Assembly: GCF_029870595.1 (NCBI RefSeq)
Contig: NZ_JAPDIR010000004.1
Span: 274,427-338,426, forward strand
From: Sphingomonas sp. CBMAI 2297
GTDB taxonomy: Bacteria > Pseudomonadota > Alphaproteobacteria > Sphingomonadales > Sphingomonadaceae
DNA length: 64,000 nucleotides
Direction: 5' to 3'
Shown: positions 8,934-17,486 of the stretch, piece by piece
How the letters are laid out: each line of letters starts with the position of its first letter
Position numbering within the stretch: the stretch's first letter is position 1
Notes under the pieces: generated by a model
Database searches by the model: none
Told to the model about the DNA's origin: nothing
What the model saw: only the letters and a program-made list of their open reading frames with translations
Position numbers and translations under genes: made by a program

Positions 8934-10912
8934 CCGCGGCTCACCAGCTGGGCCAGCGCCGGCACGTCGACCGGCGCCGAACAGAGGAAGCCCTGGAAAT
9001 ATTGGCAGCCTTCCTTGGCGAGCAGGTCGAGCTGCTCGGCGGTCTCGACGCCTTCCGCCACCACCGCCAGCCCCAGCGAGCGCGCCATGTCGATCACGCC
9101 CCGCACCACCACCCGGTCGCGCGGCGAGCCGGTGATGTCCTGGCTGAGCTTCTTGTCGATCTTGAGATAGTCGAGCGGCAATGCCTTGAGATAGGCGAGG
9201 CTCGAATAGCCCGTGCCGAAATCGTCGATGGCGACGCGGCACCCCGCCGCGCGCAACAGGGTGAGCAGCCGCGCGGCTTCGCCCAGGTCCGACATGATGC
9301 CGCCCTCGGTGATCTCCACCGTCAGCCGATTGCGCGGGAAGTTGCTCGCGTCGATCCGGCCGAGCAGCGCATCGACGAAGCTCGCCCGCGCCACATCGGC
9401 CGCGGTCACGTTGATCGAGAGCCGCAGCTTGCTGAGCGACATGGGCCAGTTCGCCGCCGCCGCCAGCGCGCGGCGCTGAACATGATCGGAGAGCGTCGCG
9501 TCGAGCCCCGCCCGCTCGGCCGCGGCAAACAGCGTGTCGGCGCCCAGTTCGCCGAACTCGGGGTGGTTCCAGCGCGCCAGCGCCTCCACGCCCACGATCT
9601 GCCCGGTGGCGATCGAGACCTGGGGCTGGAACAGCACGCCGATCTCGCCGCGCTCCAGCGCGCGGTGCAGGCTGTCGACGAGCAGATCGACCGGGGGCGC
9701 GCCCTTCTCCAGCGGCACGTCGCCGAGCAGCGCTTCGCTGGTTCGGCGCAGCAGGGCCGCGGCATTGTCGCCGGCCAGGCTCTCTCCGGTCACCAGCCGG
9801 GCCCCGAGCGGGGCGATGTCGCCTCCCACCACGAAGGGCCGCGCCAGCGCGTCCTCGAGCCGGGCCACCGCCGCGCCGATCCGCGCGGCATCGGCATCGT
9901 CGCTGGCGACAAGGAACTCCGATCCGCCGATCCGCGCTACGATCGCGCCCTTGCCGAGCGTCTCGCGCGCCACTTCGCCCACCCGGCGCGAGACGCTGCG
10001 CAGCAGCTCGTCCCCCACGGCCCGGCCATAGGCGGTGTTCACTGTCTCGAAACGCGTCAGCCCGATCAGCACGACGCCGACACGGCCGCCCTCCGCCAGG
10101 CGCCGGTCGATCCAGCGCCGGGCACTGGGCCCGTCGCGCGCGCCGGTGAGCGCGTCGCGCACCGCCGCATTGGCATCGGGCGCCACGCCCAGCGCCTCGA
10201 CGAGCGCGTGCAGCCGGTTGGTCTGCGCGTCATACTGAAGATGCTGCACCACCCGCCCCACGCCGGCCAGATCATGCGCGAAGGCAGTGGAGGGCGTGTC
10301 CGCGTTCAGGCGGCGCAGCGCGCTGCGCGCCAGCACCCGGTCCGCCGGATCGAGCCTGGCGAAGAAGGTCCGCGTGCCCGGCGCTTCGGGCAGGCCCAGC
10401 AGGCTCGCCAGCGCCGGCGTGAGCTGCAGCGAGCGCATCCCAGGATCGAATCGCCAGCCGAGCGGCTCGGGCGGCCCCTTCTCCTGCCCGTTCCACCCGG
10501 AGAGCCGCTCGACATGCCGCTGGGCGAAGCGGATCGCATGTGCCATCGCCGCCGAGGACATCGGGCTGGACAGGAAGTGGGTGGCGCCAGCATCGAAGAA
10601 ATGGCGCATATGCACCGTGTCGCTCTGCGAGACCAGGATCAGCATCGCCGCGCCGTGCGCCTCGATCGTCGGCCCCAGCACCTTGGCCGCGTCCATCCCC
10701 TCGGACAGCGCGCCGCGTGCGTCGATCACCGCGACGGCGGCCCCGCTCGACAGGAATCGCCGCTCGAGCGCATCCGAGCGCCGCGCCGCCACCACCCGCC
10801 AGCCGCCCCCCGCCGCGGCCGCCGCGACTTCGTCGCGCTGGCGAAAGCTGAGGACGAACACCGGTGCAGCATCTGCGTTGGCGCTTTCGATGACTGTGAA
10901 ATCTTCGGACAT
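8930..10912 (-). CDS. EAL-domain c-di-GMP phosphodiesterase with degenerate GGDEF domain
   Basis: This 660-residue signalling protein has three parts: an N-terminal receiver-like domain without the usual phospho-acceptor pattern (residues about 15-130), a PAS-like linker and GGDEF domain, and an EAL domain. The GGDEF signature reads RIGGSEF, with Ser for the catalytic acidic residue, so cyclase activity is unlikely. The EAL domain keeps VEALARW, INVTA, EITE, IDDFGTGYSSL, KIDKKL and AEGVE, so phosphodiesterase activity is likely. The REC-PAS-GGDEF-EAL layout resembles FimX. The start at 10912 has GAGAGGGGA just upstream. No membrane segment is seen. It is divergent from moaA. Confidence 0.9.
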   Translation of the reverse strand: MSEDFTVIESANADAAPVFVLSFRQRDEVAAAAAGGGWRVVAARRSDALERRFLSSGAAVAVIDARGALSEGMDAAKVLGPTIEAHGAAMLILVSQSDTVHMRHFFDAGATHFLSSPMSSAAMAHAIRFAQRHVERLSGWNGQEKGPPEPLGWRFDPGMRSLQLTPALASLLGLPEAPGTRTFFARLDPADRVLARSALRRLNADTPSTAFAHDLAGVGRVVQHLQYDAQTNRLHALVEALGVAPDANAAVRDALTGARDGPSARRWIDRRLAEGGRVGVVLIGLTRFETVNTAYGRAVGDELLRSVSRRVGEVARETLGKGAIVARIGGSEFLVASDDADAARIGAAVARLEDALARPFVVGGDIAPLGARLVTGESLAGDNAAALLRRTSEALLGDVPLEKGAPPVDLLVDSLHRALERGEIGVLFQPQVSIATGQIVGVEALARWNHPEFGELGADTLFAAAERAGLDATLSDHVQRRALAAAANWPMSLSKLRLSINVTAADVARASFVDALLGRIDASNFPRNRLTVEITEGGIMSDLGEAARLLTLLRAAGCRVAIDDFGTGYSSLAYLKALPLDYLKIDKKLSQDITGSPRDRVVVRGVIDMARSLGLAVVAEGVETAEQLDLLAKEGCQYFQGFLCSAPVDVPALAQLVSRG

Positions 10913-10971
10913 TCCCCTCTCGATAACGCGAACGCTTGCCCGCCGCCATCATCATGCGTAACTCGTCTTGC

Positions 10972-11970
10972 ATGGCAGCCGCGCCCGCCTTGATCGACGC
11001 CCATGGCCGCGCGATCCAGTATTTGCGCATTTCGGTCACGGATCGCTGCGACCTGCGCTGCCGCTATTGCATGCCCGAGAAGATGCGCTTCCTGCCACGC
11101 GGCGCGCTGCTGAGCCTCGACGAGCTGGCGCTGGTCGCCGATCGCTTCGTCGCGCGCGGCGTGCGCAAGATCCGCCTGACCGGGGGGGAGCCGCTGGTCC
11201 GTGGCGACACGATGGCGCTGGTCCGCCGGATCGCCCGCCATCTCGGCGCGGGCCTCGACGAAATCACCCTCACCACCAACGGCACCCACCTCGCCGACCA
11301 TGCCGAGGCGCTGCGCGACGCCGGGGTGCGCCGCATCAACGTCAGCCTCGACAGCCGCGATCCGGAGACCTTCCGGCACATCACCCGGCATGGCGAGCTG
11401 GCAAAGGTGCTGGCCGGCATCGCCGCCGCGCGGGCCGCCGGCATCGCGATCAAGCTCAACATGGTCGCATTGAAGGGCCTCAACGAAAGCGAGATCCCCG
11501 CGATGCTCGCCTGGGCGGCGGCGGAGGGCATGGATCTCACCCTGATCGAGACGATGCCGCTGGGCGAGGTGGAGGAAGATCGCACCGATCGCTTCCTGCC
11601 GCTCACCGGCGTGCTGGCCGCGCTGCGCGCGCGCTTCGCATTGATCCCCGACACGCATCGCACCGGCGGCCCCGCACGCTACTGGCGCGTCGCGGACACC
11701 GGCACGCGGCTGGGCCTGATCACGCCGCTCAGCGCCAATTTCTGCGACGGATGCAACCGCGTCCGCCTCGCCAGCGACGGAAAGCTCTATATGTGCCTCG
11801 GCCATGACGCGGCAGTCGACATCAAGGCCGCGCTGCGCGGCAGCGGCCCTGCCGGCCTCGACGAAGCGATCGATGCCGCGCTGCGGCGCAAGCCGGCCCG
11901 GCACGATTTCCGCATCGCGGCCGGAGCCGCCCCGGCAACGCGCCGCCATATGAGCGTCACCGGCGGATGA
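10972..11970 (+). CDS. moaA: GTP 3',8-cyclase MoaA
   Basis: This radical SAM enzyme carries out the first step of molybdenum cofactor synthesis. The N-terminal cluster motif is CDLRCRYC (CxxxCxxC). TGGEPLVRGD and TTNGTHL follow, and the C-terminal substrate-site cluster appears as FCDGCNRVRLASDGKLYMC. The chain ends with the conserved Gly-Gly (SVTGG). The ATG at 10972 matches the usual family N-terminus; an upstream ATG at 10954 is possible, and neither has a clear ribosome binding site. The gene overlaps nadK by four bases. No other molybdopterin gene is in view. Confidence 0.96.
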   Translation: MAAAPALIDAHGRAIQYLRISVTDRCDLRCRYCMPEKMRFLPRGALLSLDELALVADRFVARGVRKIRLTGGEPLVRGDTMALVRRIARHLGAGLDEITLTTNGTHLADHAEALRDAGVRRINVSLDSRDPETFRHITRHGELAKVLAGIAAARAAGIAIKLNMVALKGLNESEIPAMLAWAAAEGMDLTLIETMPLGEVEEDRTDRFLPLTGVLAALRARFALIPDTHRTGGPARYWRVADTGTRLGLITPLSANFCDGCNRVRLASDGKLYMCLGHDAAVDIKAALRGSGPAGLDEAIDAALRRKPARHDFRIAAGAAPATRRHMSVTGG

Positions 11971-12737
11971 GCCAGCTCCGCGCGCTCGTCGTCTCGCCCA
12001 CCGAACCCGCCCAGCTCGCCGCCGACGAGCTGCGCGAGGCATATGAATGGGTTCCCGTCGAACAGGCCGAGGTGATCGTCGCCCTGGGCGGCGACGGCTT
12101 CATGCTCCAGACGCTCCACAACCTGCTGGAGAGCCGCCGCAGCGTTCCGGTGTTCGGCATGAATCTGGGCACGGTCGGCTTCCTGATGAACGACTGGCGG
12201 CGCGAGGGGCTCGACGAGCGGCTCGCCCGCGCCAAGCCGTTCAAGGTGAGTCCGCTCAAGATGAACGCGATCAACGCCGCCGGCGAGCGTTTCGAACTGC
12301 CGGCGATCAACGAAGTCTCGTTCCTGCGCGAGACGCGCCAGACTGCGAAGCTCGAAGTCACCGTCAATGATCGCGTCGTGCTGCCGGAGCTGGTGTGCGA
12401 CGGCCTGCTCGTCGCCACGCCCGCCGGCTCCACCGCGTACAACCTGTCCGTCCAGGGGCCGATCCTGCCGCTCGGCTCCGCGATGCTGGCGATGACGCCG
12501 ATCAGCCCGTTCCGCCCGCGGCGCTGGCGCGGCGCGATCCTGCCCGACAAGGCCCGTATCGCGATTCGCGTGCTGGAGGCGGACAAGCGGCCGGTGAGCG
12601 CCGTGGCGGACCAGCGCGAAGTGCGCGATGTCGCCAGGGTGGAGATAGCGATCGACCATCACCGCGACCTCACCTTGCTCTTCGATCCGGAGCATGCGCT
12701 GGATGATCGGATAACGATGGAACAATTCGTCGCCTGA
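11967..12737 (+). CDS. nadK: NAD kinase
   Basis: The 256-residue enzyme phosphorylates NAD to NADP. The ATG at 11967 overlaps the moaA stop (ATGA). It shows the nucleotide-binding GGDGFMLQTLH motif, the NLGTVGFL segment and the ATPAGSTAYNLSVQGPIL stretch characteristic of NAD kinases. Length is normal for alphaproteobacterial NadK. Coupling to moaA probably reflects shared transcription rather than shared function. Confidence 0.96.
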   Translation: MSQLRALVVSPTEPAQLAADELREAYEWVPVEQAEVIVALGGDGFMLQTLHNLLESRRSVPVFGMNLGTVGFLMNDWRREGLDERLARAKPFKVSPLKMNAINAAGERFELPAINEVSFLRETRQTAKLEVTVNDRVVLPELVCDGLLVATPAGSTAYNLSVQGPILPLGSAMLAMTPISPFRPRRWRGAILPDKARIAIRVLEADKRPVSAVADQREVRDVARVEIAIDHHRDLTLLFDPEHALDDRITMEQFVA

Positions 12738-12809
12738 CCCCTTGCAATCCGCAGAAACCCGCTGCATAGGGCCGCCTCCGTCGCGGTTCGCCGGGCGGAG
12801 AGATGGTGA

Positions 12810-12884
12810 TCCCTGATAGCTCAGCGGTAGAGCTCTCGACTGTTAATCGAGCGGCCGTAGGTTCGAATCCTACTCAGGGAGCCA
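12810..12884 (+). tRNA. tRNA-Asn (GTT)
   Basis: A 75-base cloverleaf with encoded CCA. The acceptor stem TCCCTGA pairs with TCAGGGA at 12874-12880, the discriminator is G and CCA occupies 12882-12884. The D-arm AGCTCAGCGGTAGAGCT and T-arm GTAGGTTCGAATCCTAC are canonical. The anticodon GTT is at 12842-12844 in the loop CTGTTAA. Confidence 0.97.
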
Positions 12885-13581
12885 TCCTCCAGCATAGCGC
12901 GAAACAGCCGAAATCCGGGCTGGGATTTCGCTGCTGCTTCGGCGATTTGCGCCGATCCGGGATGCTGTTTCGCTCTCGGCCAGAGTAGAAAATCGGGCTT
13001 GGCCTAGGCTTGATGCACCTGATTTCCACATCCTCCCCCGCCACCACCGGGTTCGACACGCACTCTCCCGCCATGGGCCGCAATTCCTTGCTGCGTCGGC
13101 GGAGCTTCTGATCTGCCTTCGGGAGCAATTTGGCGAGGCGCGGCTGGCCGGGAAAGAGCTATGGGGCGCCGATCGTGGTTTCGGCGGCGATGGCGATGGC
13201 GGAAGAATGTCCACGGATGGCGGATTTGCGCCCCAGCTGTCACCATTCGCCCTATCGGCTTGGGATCCTGAAAACTGTCGCTGGTTCATCCCGCGCGGAG
13301 CGGAAGCAAGAACGACCGATAGGAAGGATCTTGCGAGCGCCACCAGCGCGGCCCTGGCACGACCGGTGCCAGCGGCAAGCGCCAGTGAGAATCGAAGGTG
13401 GGCGATGCCTGCCCGTTCAACTGCGCTCAGCGGTCAGGTGCCGTCCGGACGCCAGCGTTTGAACCAGTCAGCGAACGCTTTCATCTCGGCCGGCACAGAG
13501 CTTGCGAGAACGGCCGCTCGCTCAGGCGCTTCCGGTGCCCAGAGCCTTCCGCCAGGCCAGATCCGGAGATGCCATCGGAAC
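12885..13581. other. 697-bp gap after tRNA-Asn with no convincing gene
   Basis: The frames here have arginine- and proline-rich translations and no recognisable domain. On the minus strand, the stretch ending at 13434 reads PAEMKAFADWFKRWRPDGT, which looks protein-like and may be the tail of a decayed gene. No integrase, direct repeat or attachment-site copy of the tRNA 3' end was noticed. Confidence 0.5.
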
Positions 13582-14376
13582 CTAGTCGCGCGGCGCAGGC
13601 ATCTGCGCCAGATTGTTCCAGAGCATCGGCGCGAGTTGCGCGAAATCCAGCCTGTGCGGCGCGCCGGGTAATTTAAGCAAGCGCGCCTGCCTGGCAGCCG
13701 CGCGCAAGCGCTCCGCATGGGCAAAGGGCACGACCTCGTCGGCCGTGCCATGGATCAGGAGCACTGGCTTCTCGACCTGCGCGATCGCGCCGAGATTGTC
13801 GAAGCGGTTTCCGACGAAGGCACGTGTGACGGGCGAGGCGAGGTCGGCGATGCGCGTAAAGGCGCCGATCGTCACGATCCCGCGCACGCCGGGGGCCGTC
13901 CCCGTGTGCAGGGCGACTGCGCTGCCCAGCGAAAAGCCGCAGACATAGAGCCGCGCGCCCGGCGCGAGCGTCCCCGCGAGCCGGACAAACGCGTCGCCAT
14001 CGGCATAGAGCCCCGTCTCTGACGGCTTGCCCGGATTGTCGCCATAGCCCCGATAGGAGGCGACCAGCACCCCCTGACCGTCGGTCACCAGCGCGGCCGC
14101 CATGGTCGCGGATTCGAAGCGGTTGCCGCTCTGGCCGTGGAAGAACACCAGCACGGGCGCGCCCACGCGCGTCGGCGCCCACCAATAGCCCTTGAGCTGA
14201 AGGCCGTCGGCCGTGGTGGTGGTGACCTCCGCCGGCGCCGGCCCCGCCCAGTGCACCTCGCGTGGCATCGGATCGGGCCGGAAGATGCGGCTGTCGATCT
14301 GCCCGGCCCAGCCGGGCGCCAGGCCGATCGACAGCCCGAGCAGCAACAGGGCGAGGACCGACTTGCCGTGCCCCAT
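13582..14376 (-). CDS. secreted alpha/beta hydrolase, last gene of the peptide locus
   Basis: The 264-residue protein starts at ATG 14376, which overlaps the stop of the upstream barrel gene by one base (TGATG). Residues 1-25 (MGHGKSVLALLLLGLSIGLA) are a signal peptide or membrane anchor. The hydrolase fold shows the oxyanion segment FFHGQSGNR, the nucleophile elbow GFSLGSA, the acid in HGTADEVVPF and the histidine in APHRLDF. It resembles BAAT/BEM46-type serine hydrolases; the substrate is unknown. As the last gene of a tightly overlapping run it may process or release an acylated product in the envelope. Confidence 0.85.
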   Translation of the reverse strand: MGHGKSVLALLLLGLSIGLAPGWAGQIDSRIFRPDPMPREVHWAGPAPAEVTTTTADGLQLKGYWWAPTRVGAPVLVFFHGQSGNRFESATMAAALVTDGQGVLVASYRGYGDNPGKPSETGLYADGDAFVRLAGTLAPGARLYVCGFSLGSAVALHTGTAPGVRGIVTIGAFTRIADLASPVTRAFVGNRFDNLGAIAQVEKPVLLIHGTADEVVPFAHAERLRAAARQARLLKLPGAPHRLDFAQLAPMLWNNLAQMPAPRD

Positions 14377-14963
14377 CAGAAGCGGACCGGCACGCCGACG
14401 AAGAACTGATGGGTCTGGTTGTCGACATGCTTGTAGTCGACCCGAATCCCGAGACGTGGCGAGATCCGGTATTCGACGCCCGCGCCGACTTCGAAGCTGC
14501 CGCCCCATTCGGACACGCCGGTGACCCCCGCGGTGTTGCGGATCCGATAGCGATTGCCGCCATAGCCACCGCTGGCATAGACGAAGAGCGCCGAGCCGAT
14601 CACCGCCCCGCCGTGCAGCGAGACGCGATAGCCGTAGCGCGGCGCGAGACGCAGCTCCGATCCTCCCGCGAAGCGCACGACATTGTCGCCCCCGCCCGCG
14701 GTCACGCCGGCCTCGCCGCCGATGCGGAGATGTTCTCCCACCGCGATGTCATGGCCGACGAACACGCCCCCGCCCGCGCCCCAGGCGCGGTAATAGCGCC
14801 CTGCGGTCCCGTTGCCGCCCTGCGGTTCCAGATAGATATGGTGCTCGAGCGCGCCTGCCTCTACCCCGGCATAGGTGCCCGTGAACGGCGCCCCTGCCTG
14901 GGCCATTGCCGCGGCCGGCATCCACGCGGCCGCGACCGCAAACATCGTCATCGAAAAACGCAT
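14376..14963 (-). CDS. outer-membrane beta-barrel protein
   Basis: The 195-residue protein has a signal peptide (MRFSMTMFAVAAAWMPAAAMAQA). The mature part alternates hydrophobic and polar residues as in an eight-stranded barrel (YAGVEAGALEHHIYL, LRIGGEAGVTAGG, LALYASGG-like strands, GAGVEYRISPRLGIRVDYKHV) and ends in an aromatic residue (VGVPVRF), the usual outer-membrane sorting signal. It belongs to the broad OmpA-like or Omp25-type barrel group. Its start directly follows the stop of the upstream gene (TAGATG). In this locus it may act in surface display, immunity or export; that is inference. Confidence 0.8.
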   Translation of the reverse strand: MRFSMTMFAVAAAWMPAAAMAQAGAPFTGTYAGVEAGALEHHIYLEPQGGNGTAGRYYRAWGAGGGVFVGHDIAVGEHLRIGGEAGVTAGGGDNVVRFAGGSELRLAPRYGYRVSLHGGAVIGSALFVYASGGYGGNRYRIRNTAGVTGVSEWGGSFEVGAGVEYRISPRLGIRVDYKHVDNQTHQFFVGVPVRF

Positions 14964-15482
14964 CTAGTCCGCTCCTGCCAATGTCGGATCGTGAAACAAT
15001 GCCAATATGCTGCCGCGACCGCCGCCCTTGTCGATCCCCTGATAGAGCGTGTGGAAGAAGCACGTCGTCTTGATGAGCAGGATCGGGTCGGCATCTTCGG
15101 GAACGTAGCGCAAATCGAGCCCTTCGATCTTCATGCTCAACGCCGCGGCGATCGCCTCCGGCGCGGCATCGGCCCGGTAGATGACAAGCGCGTCCAGGTC
15201 GTTGGGCGCCTCGCCAGTCCCGACGAAGCTGCCACCGATCAGCGCGCACAATGGCATCACGCCCTGCACCCGGATCGCCTCGATCCGCGCCGCGAAGCGC
15301 TCCAGCAAAGCGCGGCGCTCGGGCGACCAGGCGAGATGCTCGAACAGCCAGGCGAAGCGCACGACATGCGGGCTGCTTGCGAACATGTTCGGCGCCGGTT
15401 CCGGCGCAAGCAGCATGCGGGCGGGCACAGCCAGCGCCTCGCCGCGCAGCATCGCCTGGCCGGCAATCGAAACGCCCGTCAT
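14964..15482 (-). CDS. nucleotidyltransferase-fold-like protein, copy 2
   Basis: The protein has 172 residues. The stretch ALIGGSFVGTGEAPNDLDALVIY has the spacing of a minimal nucleotidyltransferase active site (G-S-F, then D-x-D after about ten residues). It resembles DUF6932-type proteins, recalled without a search. It is a diverged paralogue of the gene just upstream, which it overlaps as ATGA. No membrane segment is seen. Possible roles are nucleotidyl transfer to a peptide or protein, or an immunity or toxin function; none is shown by the sequence. Confidence 0.65.
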   Translation of the reverse strand: MTGVSIAGQAMLRGEALAVPARMLLAPEPAPNMFASSPHVVRFAWLFEHLAWSPERRALLERFAARIEAIRVQGVMPLCALIGGSFVGTGEAPNDLDALVIYRADAAPEAIAAALSMKIEGLDLRYVPEDADPILLIKTTCFFHTLYQGIDKGGGRGSILALFHDPTLAGAD

Positions 15483-16021
15483 GCCGCGGCCGCCGTGGCG
15501 GCACGGCGCGGCACCACCATCACGATTCCGCGATCCAGCGACCCTGTTCCCTTGTCATAGGCAAAAGTGTTGGAGAAATAGATCGCGCGCTTGATCAGCA
15601 CTGCGGGATGCGCATCGGCAGGGCAGAGATGGAGATCTGCCATGTCGCCGCGCGCCATCGCCTGCGACAGTGCCGCCGCGCCTGCCTCGGGATCGCAGGT
15701 CAGCGTGTACACGCCCAGCGCATCGATATCGCGCGGCTCCTGGCCGAGGCGCAAGAAGCTGCCGCCGACGAGCAGCAGATCCACACGGATCCCGGCCTGC
15801 TCGAGCGCCGCGACCCGCGTCAGCAGCGCGGTCAGCAGCACCCGCCTCTGTTCCGAGCCGGCAAAGGCATCGGCGAAGCGCGCGACGTCGTAGACATAAG
15901 GCGAACTGTCGAGCGGTGTCTCCCGCCCGAGCGGCGCTGTGAACGGCGGAAGGCCGGCATCCCGCGCGGCCGGGTTCACCGTCATGCATGCGGTCAGGAA
16001 GCTGTCCACCCGCTCAAGCAT
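15479..16021 (-). CDS. nucleotidyltransferase-fold-like protein, copy 1
   Basis: The 180-residue protein starts at ATG 16021, overlapping the ketosynthase stop by eight bases. DLLLVGGSFLRLGQEPRDIDALGVY parallels the G-S-F...D-x-D motif of its downstream paralogue, and the ends also match in pattern (LIKRAIYFSNTFAYDKGTGS here, LIKTTCFFHTLYQGIDKGGG in the other). It ends in a run of Ala. Two tandem copies in an operon with acyl-handling genes is unusual. The longer frame to 16105 would run into the ketosynthase and is rejected. Confidence 0.65.
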   Translation of the reverse strand: MLERVDSFLTACMTVNPAARDAGLPPFTAPLGRETPLDSSPYVYDVARFADAFAGSEQRRVLLTALLTRVAALEQAGIRVDLLLVGGSFLRLGQEPRDIDALGVYTLTCDPEAGAAALSQAMARGDMADLHLCPADAHPAVLIKRAIYFSNTFAYDKGTGSLDRGIVMVVPRRAATAAAA

Positions 16022-17222
16022 GTCCGAGCACCAGCGAGGCGTTGAGGCCGCCAAAGGCGAAGGAATTGGAGACGATCGTGCGGATCCTGGCATCGCGGGC
16101 GACATTGGGGATGCAGTCGATCGGACATTCGGGGTCCGGCTCGACGAAGTTCGCGGTCGGCGCTAGCGTCTGCGCGCCGAGCGACTTCACCGCCATCACC
16201 AACTCGATCGCGCCCGAAGCGCCCAGGCAATGGCCGAGCACCGATTTGGTGGCGGTGACGGGAAGGCGCGTGGCGCGATCGCCGAACACCTGATGCAACG
16301 CCTGGCATTCGCTCGCATCGTTCATGTTGGTGCCGGTGCCATGCGCGTTCAGATGATCGACTGCGCCGGCGTCGGCTCCCGCGTCGGCGAGCGCCAGGCG
16401 CATCGCACGCGCCATGCCGGCGGGATCGGGCGAGGTCAGCGAGCCCGCATCCGAGCTCATCCCGAACCCGCGCAGTTCGCCCAATATGTCGGCCCCTCGC
16501 CTGCGCGCCGCTTCCATCTCCTCGAGCACCAGGATCGCGGCGCCTTCGCCGAGCATCAGCCCGCGCCGCCCGAACGAGAAGGGCCGGCAAAGATCGTCGG
16601 AAAGCACGTGCAGCGCTTCCCAGCCCTTGAGGCAGCCAAAGGTCAGGCTCGCCTCGGTGCCGCCGGTCATCGCTATATCGGCCATTCCGTAACGGATCGC
16701 CTGATAGGCCTGTCCGACCGCATGGGCGGCCGACGCGCAGGCAGATGCGATCAGGAATACGCCGCCGCGGATCCCGAATTCGATCGCCAGCTGGCTCGCC
16801 GGCGCGCTCGCCATCAGCCGGGGCACGGTGAGCGGATGAAGCCGGTCGGCGCCGTGGCGGTAGATCCTTTCGGAACTCATGTCGTGCGTCGCTTCGCCCG
16901 CGGCGCCGCTGCCGATCACGCACATCGTGCGGTCCGGATCGTAATCGGCGAAATCGATGCCCGACTGGGCCAGCGCCTCGCGCCCGGCGACGATTGCATA
17001 TTGCGCGGCGGGATCGAGCGCGCTCAGCCGGCGCCGGTCGAAATAGGTCTCGGGGTCATAGTCGCGCAGCTCCGCGACCCGGCTGACGCCCGTTGTCTTG
17101 TCGCCCAGCCGCGAAGGCGCGCCGAAGGGCTGGTGCGCATCGCGTACCGCCTGCCAGCTGCGCTCCGCATCGATGCCCCCGGCAGTGAGCGCGCCGATAC
17201 CGGTGATCGCGACCCGTCTCAC
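16014..17222 (-). CDS. beta-ketoacyl-ACP synthase (FabF/NodE-like)
   Basis: This 402-residue ketosynthase condenses an acyl group with an extender on acyl carrier protein. The thiolase-fold motifs are complete: Cys in ASACASAAHAVG, His in NAHGTGTNMND, and Lys/His in TKSVLGHCLGASGA, followed by the glycine-rich NSFAFGGLNASL. The start is GTG 17222, overlapping the acyl carrier protein stop as GTGA. It belongs to the FabF/NodE type rather than FabB or FabH. Pairing with a dedicated carrier protein inside a peptide-export operon suggests it makes or extends an acyl chain for the acyltransferase in this locus. Confidence 0.92.
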   Translation of the reverse strand: MRRVAITGIGALTAGGIDAERSWQAVRDAHQPFGAPSRLGDKTTGVSRVAELRDYDPETYFDRRRLSALDPAAQYAIVAGREALAQSGIDFADYDPDRTMCVIGSGAAGEATHDMSSERIYRHGADRLHPLTVPRLMASAPASQLAIEFGIRGGVFLIASACASAAHAVGQAYQAIRYGMADIAMTGGTEASLTFGCLKGWEALHVLSDDLCRPFSFGRRGLMLGEGAAILVLEEMEAARRRGADILGELRGFGMSSDAGSLTSPDPAGMARAMRLALADAGADAGAVDHLNAHGTGTNMNDASECQALHQVFGDRATRLPVTATKSVLGHCLGASGAIELVMAVKSLGAQTLAPTANFVEPDPECPIDCIPNVARDARIRTIVSNSFAFGGLNASLVLGHA

Positions 17223-17485
17223 GCCTGCGCCGTCCGCTGCGAGATGAGTTGCCGGATCGCCGTCACGACATCGCGCACTTTGGCGAGGCCGGATTCGCCG
17301 ACCGCATTGGCGTTGTAGGGCACGTCGATACCGAAACGGTCCTCGATCGCGAAGAGCAGCTCGACCATGTCGAGCGATTCGATTCCCAGCTGCTCCAGGC
17401 TGGTATCGAGATCGATCGGGACATCGCCGACGCGGGCCGCGTCGCGGACCAGCGAGATCACATCGGCTTCAATGTCTTCGTTCAT
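17219..17485 (-). CDS. acyl carrier protein
   Basis: The 88-residue protein starts at ATG 17485; GAAAGGTCTCTGAG just upstream supplies a ribosome binding site. LEQLGIESLDMVELLFAIEDRFGI contains the serine that receives 4'-phosphopantetheine and the following acidic helix II. The usual DSL is ESL here. It sits one base after the ABC exporter stop and overlaps the ketosynthase. Its location away from fab genes implies a specialised carrier for this locus rather than the primary fatty-acid AcpP. Confidence 0.93.
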   Translation of the reverse strand: MNEDIEADVISLVRDAARVGDVPIDLDTSLEQLGIESLDMVELLFAIEDRFGIDVPYNANAVGESGLAKVRDVVTAIRQLISQRTAQA

Positions 17486-17486
17486 C

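Noticed and set aside
13130..13462. 110-residue frame in the post-tRNA gap
   Set aside because: Arginine- and proline-rich, overlapped by several equal frames, no domain.
12888..13580. Possible genomic-island junction at tRNA-Asn
   Set aside because: No integrase and no second copy of the tRNA 3' end were noticed; a gap after a tRNA is not enough.
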